In this document: positions 55,141 through 64,000 of the stretch, piece by piece
How positions within the stretch are numbered: position 1 is the stretch's first letter
Layout: every line of letters begins with the position of its first letter
NCBI RefSeq assembly: GCF_004011695.2
Contig: NC_082423.1
Coordinates: 682,001-746,000, forward strand
Length of the DNA: 64,000 bases
DNA from: Ascochyta rabiei
Lineage: Eukaryota; Ascomycota; Dothideomycetes; Pleosporales; Didymellaceae
Reading direction: 5' to 3'
Position numbers and translations under genes: made by a program
The notes under the pieces: model-generated
The model's input: only the letters and a program-made list of their open reading frames with translations
Databases searched by the model: none
What the model was told of the DNA's origin: nothing

Positions 55141-55413
55141 ATGTCTGATTATAAGCCCACTTCCACCTCCACCAGGCGAGATCACCCCCGGGAGCGAGCC
55201 CTTGCGGGCAAGCTCGACCGAGAGATTCTCAAACCTGGCGAAGGCGGGCTAGCTAGAAGAATGCAGTACATGAAGAAAAGTGATCCAATCCGAAAACACC
55301 AAAGGGACCTTGCCTCCAACTATGCTCCTGTTCAAAACGACCGGGGTATCTTCGCAATGCAATGCCATGCTTTCAAGTTCAATCCTTTGGATCCAAGATC
55401 CAAACGCCAGTAA
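55141..55413 (+). CDS. Small basic orphan protein
   Basis: 90 codons, AAGAACATGTCT start context. The translation is charged and not repetitive: TRRDHPRERALAGKLDREIL, GLARRMQYMKKSDPIRKHQR, then NDRGIFAMQCHAFKFNPLD. I recognise no family. It lies 43 bp from the end of the convergent gene at 55457. It may be a real short gene, a single exon of a longer one, or chance; the even amino-acid mix and good start favour a gene. Confidence 0.45.
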   Translation: MSDYKPTSTSTRRDHPRERALAGKLDREILKPGEGGLARRMQYMKKSDPIRKHQRDLASNYAPVQNDRGIFAMQCHAFKFNPLDPRSKRQ

Positions 55414-55456
55414 AAACAAACCCATCGTTCCAGTCGTGAAAATCGTCATGTCGCTC

Positions 55457-57616
55457 TTAGATAGGGGACAGTTCCTCCTCGTCGGAGTCGTATGTTATGG
55501 TAGGTACAGACCAGTTCATGGTCGCGAGCACCCGCTGGAGGGCTTCAGGTGTTGATCCCGCTGCAACAGCAGCTTCCAGCTCTGGGTCGTCGGAGAAGTC
55601 GAGGGGCTCAACGTCTGGGATGTCGCCAAAGAGCTCGGAAAACTTTGCAGGGGAGGCGGCGAGGATGGACTCATTGCCAGCGTCCGAGAATAAGCTTGGC
55701 GATGGGTAACTGACTTGTTGCAGTCGGCTGGGCTTATGCGGCGTGTGCTTCATCAGCTTCTGGCGCTGACGCTCAACCTCCTCGTTGTGCGTTGAAGCAG
55801 GCAGAGGCGCGTGAGATGGGGTAGGCGCAGGAGGAGGCGCCTGGGTCCAGACCGGCTGCGCACGAACTTCTTCTTCTTCTTCCTCGGAATCGGAATCGGG
55901 AACGCTGAAGGAGCCGTGAATGGGGTCGTGAGTCCTCTGGAGACCTTCAGGGTTGCTGGAGGCGCGAGGCTCGATCTCGGTCTGACGCCGACTGCCTCCA
56001 GCTTTCAGCTCGCGCTGGAGATTCTCGCGGTCGCTCATGGCGGCATCATGACCTCGAAGCTCTTTGAAGACATTGCCGCCCTCTTGGTGGTGGAGGGGGG
56101 TGTCGAACATCGGGGACGGGTCGATGGAGCGGCGGGGCTGGAAGTCGAGCGCGGAGGTAGTCGAGGCACCAAAGACCTCGTTGAGGGAGGCGGGCATGTC
56201 GTCCTCGACAAAAGTGGCGTGGTTCATCTTGGTCTTCTTGGCCTCGCGTTCTTCTTCCACCATGGATATGTAGACGGCCCATGCTGGGACGATCTCGTCG
56301 TCCTCAAGGTCCAAGACATCCTCGGGAAAGCTGAAACCTGACTGCCACGGCTTGCTTGATGGGAGGTGCTTTAGGTCGCGGTAAAGAACAGGTGCTTCGA
56401 GTCTCTTGCGCTTGTCGCCGGCAGCAGAGTCGTTTTTGAAATCGGCGGCGACTTGTTTCGCCCATGCAGTAGCCTTATCCGCGTCTTGCTCTTCGACGCC
56501 TTGGAGGAGAGCCCTGACGAGACGATTTGGTTTCTTCGTTTTCTTGCTTGAACGCTTGGTGCGCTCGCCGACAGGAGTGGGGGGCATAGAGAGGACCTCG
56601 GTAATCGTGTCGGCTGGAGGTAGTCGAGATGGGGTAGGCGATGGAGGTTGAGGTGTTGAAGAACCAAAGAGGTTCTTAATTGCTGTGAATGGCGAAGTGA
56701 AACTGCTAAGGAGACGCCTGGAGGGAGTCGAGAACTTTTCACTGGCGACCGGAGATGTGGAGTTGGGTGCTGGTGAAGTCTTGGCCTCGGGAGACGGCGA
56801 TGATGTCGGCTTAGGTAATTTGGCTGCCTCCTGGACATGACGCAGGAGTGCCATTGCAGACTCGCTACCAGTCACGAAGGCTGGCTCTGACTGGTCGACA
56901 TCGAAGGAGTCAAACTCTGGTGTTGGCGTATTAGCATGGACCGACGGGGTCTTTGGTGCATTAAGAGCGATGAGGTTGCGGTTCTCCAGCTCGAGTTGCA
57001 CAATGCGAGTTCGGAGCTGGGAGATCTCGCTTCTCTGGCTGTTACATGTTGCTTCGAAATCCGCAATGCGAGCTTCAAGCGATGACTTCTGAAGCTCCAA
57101 AGCGATAACATCGAAGCCTATACAAGGAGATTCAATCAGTGTGCTCGTGTGGGAGGGATAAAAAAGATGGGGCTCACTCTTAGAGAAGAAAATGCCTGTC
57201 TCCTCCTCCTCTTCTTGGGCTGGTTCTGGCTTTGCAGGTGTGGGTGCGGGAGCACTTGCCTTCTTCGAGGCCGTCCTTGGCTTTTTGGCCGGCTGCTCGT
57301 CGAGCGCACGCAGGGGCGACGCGGCTTCTGGTTGGGTCGATCGCAGGCGGCGTTTGGTAGAGGTGGCGGGGGCGGGGGCGGGGGCAGGAGTTGACGCGAC
57401 CGCGTTGGAGCGCGTCGCGGTCTGCGCGTTGCCGGGCGCGTTGGAGGTGGTCTCGGGAGGTGTCTGTTCGCGCTGGACTTTTGTCGAGGTTGTCTTGGTG
57501 GTGGTTGCAGCTTTGCGTTGTCCGCCTCGAGTACGCTTTGCGCGTGTCTCGACTATGGTGACTTCCTCGGTGATCTGGGCAGTCGCGGCAGCGCGACGCG
57601 TGCGACGAGTCGACAT
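55457..57616 (-). CDS. Nuclear-type orphan with basic N-terminus and coiled coil, probably two exons
   Basis: The open frame is 719 codons; a 60-bp in-frame intron (GTGAGC...TATAG, 57177-57118, branch CTGAT) is likely and leaves 699 residues joined as FFSK-S-FDVIALELQ. The N-terminus (MSTRRTRRAA, RAKRTRGGQRK, TKRRLRS, AKKPRTASKK) has several nuclear-localisation-type basic clusters in low-complexity Ala/Pro/Thr sequence. A coiled coil follows (LELQKSSLEARIADFEATCN to LRTRIVQLELENRNLIAL). The middle part has a compact segment, RLVRALLQGVEEQDADKATA and LEDDEIVPAWAVYISMVEEE, and the end is acidic (SDSEEEEEEV, LDFSDDPELEAAVA). I do not recognise a family; a chromatin or spindle-linked role is only a guess from composition. 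Confidence 0.8.
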   Translation of the reverse strand: MSTRRTRRAAATAQITEEVTIVETRAKRTRGGQRKAATTTKTTSTKVQREQTPPETTSNAPGNAQTATRSNAVASTPAPAPAPATSTKRRLRSTQPEAASPLRALDEQPAKKPRTASKKASAPAPTPAKPEPAQEEEEETGIFFSKSEPHLFYPSHTSTLIESPCIGFDVIALELQKSSLEARIADFEATCNSQRSEISQLRTRIVQLELENRNLIALNAPKTPSVHANTPTPEFDSFDVDQSEPAFVTGSESAMALLRHVQEAAKLPKPTSSPSPEAKTSPAPNSTSPVASEKFSTPSRRLLSSFTSPFTAIKNLFGSSTPQPPSPTPSRLPPADTITEVLSMPPTPVGERTKRSSKKTKKPNRLVRALLQGVEEQDADKATAWAKQVAADFKNDSAAGDKRKRLEAPVLYRDLKHLPSSKPWQSGFSFPEDVLDLEDDEIVPAWAVYISMVEEEREAKKTKMNHATFVEDDMPASLNEVFGASTTSALDFQPRRSIDPSPMFDTPLHHQEGGNVFKELRGHDAAMSDRENLQRELKAGGSRRQTEIEPRASSNPEGLQRTHDPIHGSFSVPDSDSEEEEEEVRAQPVWTQAPPPAPTPSHAPLPASTHNEEVERQRQKLMKHTPHKPSRLQQVSYPSPSLFSDAGNESILAASPAKFSELFGDIPDVEPLDFSDDPELEAAVAAGSTPEALQRVLATMNWSVPTITYDSDEEELSPI

Positions 57617-57977
57617 TGCGCTGCAGTGAAAGTTAGCAGGCGCGTTGTGCGGGCGCGTTGTGCGGGCGCGTTGTGCAGGCGCGCAGAGTGACTCACAGTG
57701 CAGGTGTGACTTGTCGCGTGGTTTCTGTGCTTGGTGTTGGGCGTGTTAAGTGCGGCACAAGTGCTTTCAGCTGGTTGGTGTTGGTGTTGAAAGTGCGGGC
57801 GCAGCAGTGAAACTGGAAAGTGTGATGTCGAGAGGGAAGGTGCGTTCGGCCGAGCTCATATAGTTGTTCGCGCACGGGTCCCATTGCCGGCAAAACTCCG
57901 GCGCGCTATGTCCAAGCCAGCCAGCCAGCCAGGCCATGACGGCGACTGAGCTTCTCGAGCACTCTACACATTGCATC
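57617..57977. promoter_or_regulatory. Divergent promoter, coiled-coil orphan (-) and VMA6 (+)
   Basis: 361 bp. GGCGCGTTGTGCG units repeat three to four times at 57638-57682, next to the minus-strand gene start, a GC-rich short tandem. Four CCAG repeats (CAAGCCAGCCAGCCAGCCAGG) lie at 57913-57933 on the VMA6 side. Confidence 0.55.
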
Positions 57978-59233
57978 ATGGAGGGCCTATTCTACAACGT
58001 CAAATACGGGTATGTACACGGCGTGCAGCTGGTTTTTCTGACGTGTTCTGATCGACTGCTTAGCTACATCGAGGGTGTCGTGCGCGGCTACCGCAATGCG
58101 CTGCTCACCAGCCAGAACTACAGCAACTTGACACAGTGCGAGACCATCGACGGTAAGCTCTGGTGCAGCGCGACCAGCTCCTCTATCTAACACGGAAGCG
58201 CAGACGTCAAGCTGCAGCTATCGCCCGCGTACGGAGACTTCCTCGCCTCCCTGCCTCCCAACCCGTCCACATCTGCGCTCGCCGCCAAAACAACTGACAA
58301 GCTCGTCGCCGAGTTCCGCTACATCCAGGCCAATGCTACGGGATCTCTCTCCAAGTTCATGGAATATCTGACTTACGGATACATGATCGACAACGTTGCG
58401 CTGCTGATTACGGGTACGCTGCACGAAAGGGACACTCGCGAGCTGTTAGAGAGGTGCCATCCGCTTGGCTGGTTCGAGACGATGCCGGTGCTGTGCGTAG
58501 CCACAAACATTGAGGAACTCTACAACTCTGTCCTGATCGAGACACCACTTGCGCCGTACTTCAAGGGCTCGCTCAGCCATCAGGACTTGGACGAGCTGAA
58601 CATCGAGATCATCCGCAACACCTTGTACAAGAACTACCTGGAAGACTTCCACAACTGGGTCAACACCGATCCTGAGATCGCTGGAACGCCCACTTCGGAC
58701 GTCATGTCTGAAGTCCTGCAATTCGAGGCGGACCGCAGGAGTATCAACATCTCGCTGAACTCGTTCGGTACCGAGCTTTCCAAGGCAGACAGGAAGAAGC
58801 TCTACCCTGCGTTCGGCAAGCTCCACCCGGAGGGCACCATGATGCTGTCGCGAGCAGACGATGTCGAGGGTGTTCGTATTGCTGTAGAGAGCGTCGCAGA
58901 GTACAAGACCTTCTTCGATCAGACAGGCCTCAGCCAAGGTGGCGGTGGCGGTGTTGGTAACATGTCTGGTGGCACAGGCGGAGAATCAAGGAGCTTAGAA
59001 GACTTGTTCTACCAGAAGGAGATGGAGATTTCGAAGCTGGCGTTCACCTATCAGTTCACGCACGCTGTTGTCTACGCATGGGTCAAATTGCGCGAACAGG
59101 TATGTGTCTACCTCTCAGACGAGAGGAAGTCCCGCTAATCCATTGATAGGAAATCCGCAACATTACCTGGATAGCTGAGTGCATTGCGCAGAACCAGAAA
59201 GAGCGCATTGGCAACTACATCAGTGTCTTCTAA
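57978..59233 (+). CDS. VMA6: V-type proton ATPase subunit d (Vma6), four exons
   Basis: Exons 57978-58009, 58064-58152, 58204-59099 and 59150-59233, giving 366 residues; introns of 54, 51 and 50 bp all have GT-AG ends and join in frame (KYG-YIEGVVRGYRN, TID-DVKLQLS, LREQ-EIRNITW). The product matches subunit d from end to end: MEGLFYNVKYG, NLTQCETID, KFMEYLTYGYMIDNVALLIT, RCHPLGWFETMP, TPLAPYFKG, LNIEIIRNTLYKNYLEDF, FEADRRSINISLNS, ITWIAECIAQNQKERIGNYI. Subunit d joins the V1 central stalk to the c-ring of the vacuolar proton pump. It is slightly longer than yeast Vma6 owing to a Gly/Ser-rich insert (SQGGGGGVGNMSGGTGG). Confidence 0.97.
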
Positions 59234-59720
59234 GCTCCGCATCTGTCGTAGCTGTAGCATATTTGATTTGACCATGGAGCGTATTGGGTGGCGTCAAGGT
59301 TCGGTTCGTATATCCAGACTCAGTTCATCAAAATGTACATGTTGTGAGTGTGTTGCATGCTTTCTACTGTTGTCACACCTCCCTCACCGTCGACTGTCAC
59401 CAAAATGCTGGCTCTGTCGCTCCTATCCATACAGCACCATTTTAACTCTGCACTGTGCCTTGTTTGACTGTAGCTGGGGCGCATGTAGTCTTGCTCGACG
59501 CTTCGGTGACGTGGACGCGCACCTTCCTGTTCTTCACGGCTCACTCTCACCTCATCACACTCGCGATTTTTCACCTGCCCTGTTTTACTTACACTCCACG
59601 CTCCCGTTCCGCATCAGATCTTCTTCGGACTGTTCTTTTTAGTTGTATTGTATCAGCACCCTTGAAATTTGTTGACAGCCTCGCTTGCCCGAGTGGATAG
59701 TTAAGTTTGGTGGCAGCACC
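59234..59720. other. 3' flank of VMA6, upstream of a five-exon orphan
   Basis: Pyrimidine-rich stretches. A 152-codon plus-strand frame (59184-59642) overlaps the last VMA6 exon and is a chance frame. No other gene seen. Confidence 0.5.
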
Positions 59721-61635
59721 ATGGCAAGGCACGGCAGCAGACGCCAGCGCCCACATAGCCACTATGAGGTGTACGACCCACTCCCCCGTCCTCGAGGCGG
59801 TTCGGCTGTACCACCAGCTTCCCAACAGCAGTCTCAAGGTTGGTGGGTTGGAGGGGAGTGGATTGAAAAGACACGTCCGCAGAAGTCTACTGCCAGCAAC
59901 CAGTGCCAGTCGCCTATCGTCATTGACGGCCACAGTGGAGACAGCGAATGCTTCGAGGTGCACCCTCCAGCTTCGCAGGCAGCTCGGCCCTCCCAAACCA
60001 CGCAAGTGGCATCAACAGGCGGCCCTGCAGGGGTTAGATTTGACTTCAACGACAATGAGTATGTTCTGCCCTGGGCGCCTAGGCCGGTCGAGAATACAAG
60101 TTGTCGTCAGGTAAGATCTTCAGCTTTGTCATCTTGAGGATGTGTCAAGGTGCTCAGGATGTCTCAGTTCAGTTATTAACAACATACAGGCACGTTCTTT
60201 CGCAGAGAGTGCCGACGACGAGCTCCTCTCATACATGGCAGCTCGCTCAATCTCCAGAGGCTTCCTCATAGAGATCGACCAGTTCCTGTGTGGACATCCT
60301 GAAATCGCCGACTGTCCCGAGGGGCGCGACACGATCTCCCAGCTCAACACCTCGTCGCCTCTTGAGGCATACAAGTACTTTTTGCGCGGCTACACCAGAC
60401 CAGCTAGGTATGCTAGAGTGGAACTTTTTGCATGTTTCATGCTGATTTTCAGTAGGTACATCGACGGCATCCTCAAATCAGGGTATTTCACGCTCCCCAC
60501 AAACTTCTCCTACCGACCGCTTCGATCGAAAACCGACACAGAACTTGTAGACTTCTTCCATGGTTTCGAGTACAGACACGACATCATCGACCGTATCGAT
60601 GAAGTCGTCCGTCGAGGTGTTCACGCAATGTCCCTTGGACGGGCTGTCCCTTCTGGCTATCGACAGCTGATCTGCTATGCTATCTGGGGCAATCCCTCAG
60701 ATGCGTATAAGTGGTATGAGTATTCATTACAAGAGGAGTATCTGCCCCACAGATACTTGCCGGAGCATGTTGTTCTGGGACATGTACCAAAGCTGGCTGG
60801 TGGGGCTGAACCACAGCCATCGATTCTCGACAGCTCAAGACGCCACATGGATGTGAGATATCGTATGGCGAGAGCGAACGACGAAGGAATCGGTGAGTAC
60901 CTCCACAGCCTCAAGACTTAGAGCTTGTATCTGCTGACTTGCTCGAGACGTTCTGGACGTCCTCATGACGGAGTTCAGAGCCGCCCTCGTTCGTAGGGGC
61001 TTTCGCCGTGTCGACATAGACAACTTGTATGTGGGTGCGAAAATTCGCCTGGAGAACGAGCGTCGGGACCCAACAGGCAAGTGACAACTAGGAGTCCTAC
61101 AACTTATGAAGATGTTGATTGTTGATGCGCCCCAGGTGTCGACATTGTAGACTTGATCATGGACGAGGTGCCTGCCCAACGCCCCGCGAGTCGTCCTTAT
61201 ATCAATCGCAAACGGAATACACAATCAGCACCAGATCGCTTTGCTCATAACAGAGCGCCATCTCGGCAGAAGCGTAGACGGAGGGTACACAAGACCTTAG
61301 CGGATAAGGTGCCCACCGCTTTCAGAACACAAGCAGGAGAACTGCGTTCGGCGAGGATGATTGTGGAGCGCTGTTATGACCAGGAGCAGAATCTCTACAA
61401 GCTCTTAGTACGACCGACCGGTGTTACCATTGTTACTTCTGCGGTTACTGCCGCCCGAGAGCGCGCTGAGCGACGCTATGTCAATTGCCTGGTTTGTTAT
61501 CTGCGAAACACCAACCAAATGAGTGCTGTGGAGGCCAACGAGATGCAGCGTAATTTCACACGTCAGAAGATGGAAAAAGCGGGTTTTTCGTACAGAGCCT
61601 ATCTGTTAGGCATGTATCCACGCGAGCTGAGGTGA
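59721..61635 (+). CDS. Orphan protein in five exons, one GC-AG intron
   Basis: Proposed exons 59721-60110, 60190-60407, 60453-60892, 60948-61076, 61136-61635; sum 1677 bases, 558 residues, in frame throughout. Introns are 79, 45, 55 and 59 bp; the last starts GCAAGT and ends CCCAG, and the second is 45 bp and in frame, so it could be retained. The start has CAGCACCATGG context. The N-terminal 130 residues are disordered. The middle is globular (ELLSYMAARSISRGFLIEID, ELVDFFHGFEYRHDIIDRID, LICYAIWGNPSDAYKWYEYS, VRYRMARANDEGIDVLDVLM), and the C-terminus is basic and helical (RQKRRRRVHKTLADK). I recognise no family. The five joins that keep frame argue for a real gene. Confidence 0.72.
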
Positions 61636-62114
61636 GCTGCGAAGGCGTGGGGTATGGTGGTGGGCGCGTGCTGTTGGTAGTAGCGCGAACTGGAAGGACT
61701 GATATACTTCCCACTGTTCGATCTCAACAACTGGGCCTTCTTCCATCGTATAGTTTCCAGTCTCGACGCATCGAATTTGCCTGGATGGTCACGTTATACT
61801 GATATCTCATGTTGTATTTCGAAAGCAAGACCTGGAAGCTGTATCGCAACCACACAGTCAGCGAATCAATTTTGGAGAGCAGTTGAAATCTCGGTGTAGT
61901 TGGTTCATTCTCTAGCTGTCAGCCGTCTGCAACCCGCAACGAAATTCTCTCGCCAATCAAGCTTCCTCTGTTAGCTGAGAGGCCTCCAGTCAAACATCGC
62001 TGCGTCATCCACAGCCTCACTACATGCCCACGAGCCAATCTTCCGTGTTAGAAGGCACGCTTTCAACTTCTTTCCATTCCTTCCTCTCTCCCTCCATCTC
62101 CCAACTCCATCGAA
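61636..62114. other. Convergent 3' region
   Basis: Between the ends of two orphan genes. No open frame, repeat or RNA gene recognised. Pyrimidine-rich toward 62100. Confidence 0.5.
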
Positions 62115-63659
62115 TTACGTCACATAGCCATTCTCGATCCACGTCTGCGTCTTACCCCCACCCCTAGACGAGCGAGAGTGCCGCTGATGGGACGAAAGAT
62201 CCTTCATAACGCCCAACCCATCCAACTTGTTCAAAAGCTTATGCACAAACCTCCTCACCCCATGCCGCTTCTTCGCATCCGCACACGGCGGCTCCGGCAG
62301 CCGCGCAGCTCCCTGTGGGGGATGCGGCAACGGCTTCTCGACCAACCTAAGCCCGACGTCGGAACGGTACGTCGACGCGCTGATGTCGAAGTACTCGGAC
62401 GTGTGGCTGCCTGGGCGCGAGGGCGTCGGCGAGCCGTGCACGTGCATGGTGCGGCCGTCGTAGTCGTACGCGTAGTTGGTCGCTGGGTCGTAGCCTGAGA
62501 CGTAGGCTCGCGACGCGGGTTTGGATGCTGTACCTGCTGCGGAAGGGGAAGGGGAGGGCGGGGCGTGGTAGCGCACTTGTAGGCCTGAGGGATCGATGTA
62601 GGTCGTTCGACCGCGGGACGTGGGTGCTGTGTGGTGGGAAGACGGCGAGTAATGCATTGGGGGTTGTGATGGTGCTGGAGAGGCAGAGGTAGAGGGTGCC
62701 TGGCGCGTGCTCTGCGTTTTGTGCACTTGTGGTGGGCATGAGCGTCGAGCGACTCGGTCTTGAACCTGTGTGCGTCGAGAGTCCTTGGGCGGGACGCGAG
62801 GCAGAGGTCGAGCGTCCAAGTGCCGGTCGATCTTCTCGTCCTCCAGGCGGCCGGACGAGATGACGGAGTCATGGCGCGACGAGGACGAAGGGCGTGGAGG
62901 GAGCGGCTTTCGCTTCTCGACCTCGCACGTCCTCTTCGTCTGCTTGCGTGGGAGGACTTCCCTCTCCACCTCTCCGCGCAGTGCAGTGTGCCGCGAGAGC
63001 GTAGGCTTGGCCGGCACAGGAGGCGTCGGCAGCTTCTTATTCACGCCGTTGCGATAGCTCACTTCCATTTCCCCGTCGGTGTCGAAGTCGAGAAACATGG
63101 TCCCCGAGCTCCCCGGACGAGCAGCTTCAAGGTCCGACGACGACATGTTCCACGCCAGGTGGTCGTCAATCATGGTGTACATTTCCGACATGCGAGAGTG
63201 CGCCTGCGACATTGCCACCGACGAAGCCCTACGCGTCGAACCCTGCTGCGAAGGGCCCGTCGAGCGGTAGTCACAGACATTGGGCTGGATGTCCCGGAGC
63301 GGTGGACGAGAGACTGGCTTGCGAGGCAACGCCTTCGTCATGCCGGCGTCGCAGGGGTTCCGATCCGGATGATGAGGTTTGCGAGGTGTCTCCGGTAGAG
63401 GACGGGCACGATCTGCACGGGCCCGAACTGTGTTCTGGTGGTGATGTGGTGTGTGGTGTGGTCGACGAGGCCCAGCCTGCTGAGACTTCGCCGTCTGCTG
63501 TGCCATGTGGTCGCGCTGCACTTGGAGCGCGGGATACATGGTGTGGTCGAGTAGTGGCGTTTTCTTTCTTGTTGGAGAGGAAGGGCGTGCAAAACGTATT
63601 TGTGAGAGCCGGGCTGTGAGGCCTTGCAGTGAAACGCTGGGTGAGGTGTGCGTGAACAT
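62115..63659 (-). CDS. Proline-rich disordered orphan with SH3-ligand motifs
   Basis: 514 codons, single exon. Nearly all low-complexity, rich in Pro, Ser, Arg and His. PxxP runs that could bind SH3 domains include KKLPTPPVPAKP, RKPLPPRPSSSS and ARPLPRVPPKD, with EKPLPHPPQG near the end. Short ordered parts are MSEMYTMIDDHLAWNMSSSD and, near the C-terminus, KKRHGVRRFVHKLLNKLDGLG, a basic amphipathic helix. I recognise no family; the PxxP density suggests a scaffold in cortical or actin signalling, which is inference only. Internal ATGs (for example MYPALQ) could be the true start. Confidence 0.65.
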   Translation of the reverse strand: MFTHTSPSVSLQGLTARLSQIRFARPSSPTRKKTPLLDHTMYPALQVQRDHMAQQTAKSQQAGPRRPHHTPHHHQNTVRARADRARPLPETPRKPHHPDRNPCDAGMTKALPRKPVSRPPLRDIQPNVCDYRSTGPSQQGSTRRASSVAMSQAHSRMSEMYTMIDDHLAWNMSSSDLEAARPGSSGTMFLDFDTDGEMEVSYRNGVNKKLPTPPVPAKPTLSRHTALRGEVEREVLPRKQTKRTCEVEKRKPLPPRPSSSSRHDSVISSGRLEDEKIDRHLDARPLPRVPPKDSRRTQVQDRVARRSCPPQVHKTQSTRQAPSTSASPAPSQPPMHYSPSSHHTAPTSRGRTTYIDPSGLQVRYHAPPSPSPSAAGTASKPASRAYVSGYDPATNYAYDYDGRTMHVHGSPTPSRPGSHTSEYFDISASTYRSDVGLRLVEKPLPHPPQGAARLPEPPCADAKKRHGVRRFVHKLLNKLDGLGVMKDLSSHQRHSRSSRGGGKTQTWIENGYVT

Positions 63660-64000
63660 TGTTGGGATGTTGGCATTGTGTGCGCGTAGGATTTAGACAT
63701 TGTGAAGGGGCATTGAGCGAGGTGGTGGAAGAGTTGATGTAGGTTATGGGAGTCTGATGTTGTGAGTGAGTCCATGTTCCGTCAAGTTGGGCACTGAGGT
63801 GTTATGAGGAAGTGTACTGACCGACAGGGGTTGCCCAGCCTTGTGAGTGGAGCGCTGTCATAGCAACACCAAAAGTCGGTCACGATCCAAGAGAAGACTG
63901 GACAAGCACGATGCGAGTAGAGAAATGATTGCAAAATCAATCTAATGCATCTACATTAGCGAATTAAGTACGTGAAGACCCAGTGCTCGTCATGTCCCTC
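63660..64000. other. Upstream flank of the proline-rich orphan
   Basis: No supported gene to the window edge. Overlapping frames here are shadows of the neighbouring gene. Promoter expected; no site identified. Confidence 0.45.

Noticed and set aside
1..64000. CRISPR arrays, rRNA or tRNA genes
   Set aside because: No array of spaced identical repeats and no cloverleaf or rRNA segment was recognised; the organism is eukaryotic. The tRNA-like boxes in X are too close together for a tRNA gene.

Overview
The window is a piece of a filamentous ascomycete (Pezizomycotina) chromosome. The genes have short introns of 45-79 bp, fungus-type protein families, and a sharp contrast between GC-balanced gene-rich DNA and an AT-rich, stop-codon-saturated block. 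Paired repeats in that block differ almost only by C/T and G/A changes, the mark of repeat-induced point mutation (RIP). The gene content would suit a dothideomycete, but the species cannot be named from the sequence alone.

Layout. 1-2279: ordinary DNA with the 3' end of an orphan gene at the edge and a small protein-kinase-like gene. 2280-38568: one nested transposon island. Its outermost member is a chromodomain-type Ty3/gypsy LTR element (called E1 here), whose LTRs lie at 2280 and 38271-38568 and are flanked by the same 5-bp target duplication GTTTA. Into E1 went a second gypsy element (E2, 3301-17612, minus strand) and a third (E3). E2 itself carries a Fot1/pogo DNA transposon (P1) and a G-rich foldback repeat. 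E3 carries a copia element (E4, 29550-34822, duplication AGTAG) and a second pogo transposon (P2). A 7.3-kb inversion (about 20036-27367), with ends in two copies of a short un-RIPed repeat (X and Y), cut both E1 and E3. Undoing it restores E1's reading frame, E3's LTR orientation and E3's AGTGC target duplication. 38588-39472 holds two further truncated pogo relics that abut normal DNA.

39473-64000: a compact gene-rich segment with, in order, a secreted glycerophosphodiester phosphodiesterase (-), an alpha/beta hydrolase (+), the U5 snRNP protein Dib1 (-), a GFA/CENP-V zinc protein (+), the GPI-anchor enzyme subunit PIG-H/Gpi15 (-), an RS-domain protein ending in a Hub1 ubiquitin-like fold (+), tRNA pseudouridine synthase Pus3/Deg1 (-), a VIT-VWA protein with RNA polymerase II CTD-like heptads (+), a small orphan (+), a coiled-coil nuclear-type orphan (-), V-ATPase subunit d/Vma6 (+), a five-exon orphan (+) and a proline-rich orphan (-). 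Divergent pairs share promoters of 240-710 bp. Convergent or 3' gaps often hold minisatellites.

Functionally the genes are mostly housekeeping: Dib1 and the Hub1-like protein both point to the spliceosomal tri-snRNP, Pus3 to tRNA modification, Gpi15 to the ER and Vma6 to the vacuole. The most notable points are the inversion inside the nested island, the small repeats at its ends, the CTD mimic fused to a VIT-VWA protein, and the RS-Hub1 fusion. All calls are by eye; no database search was run.
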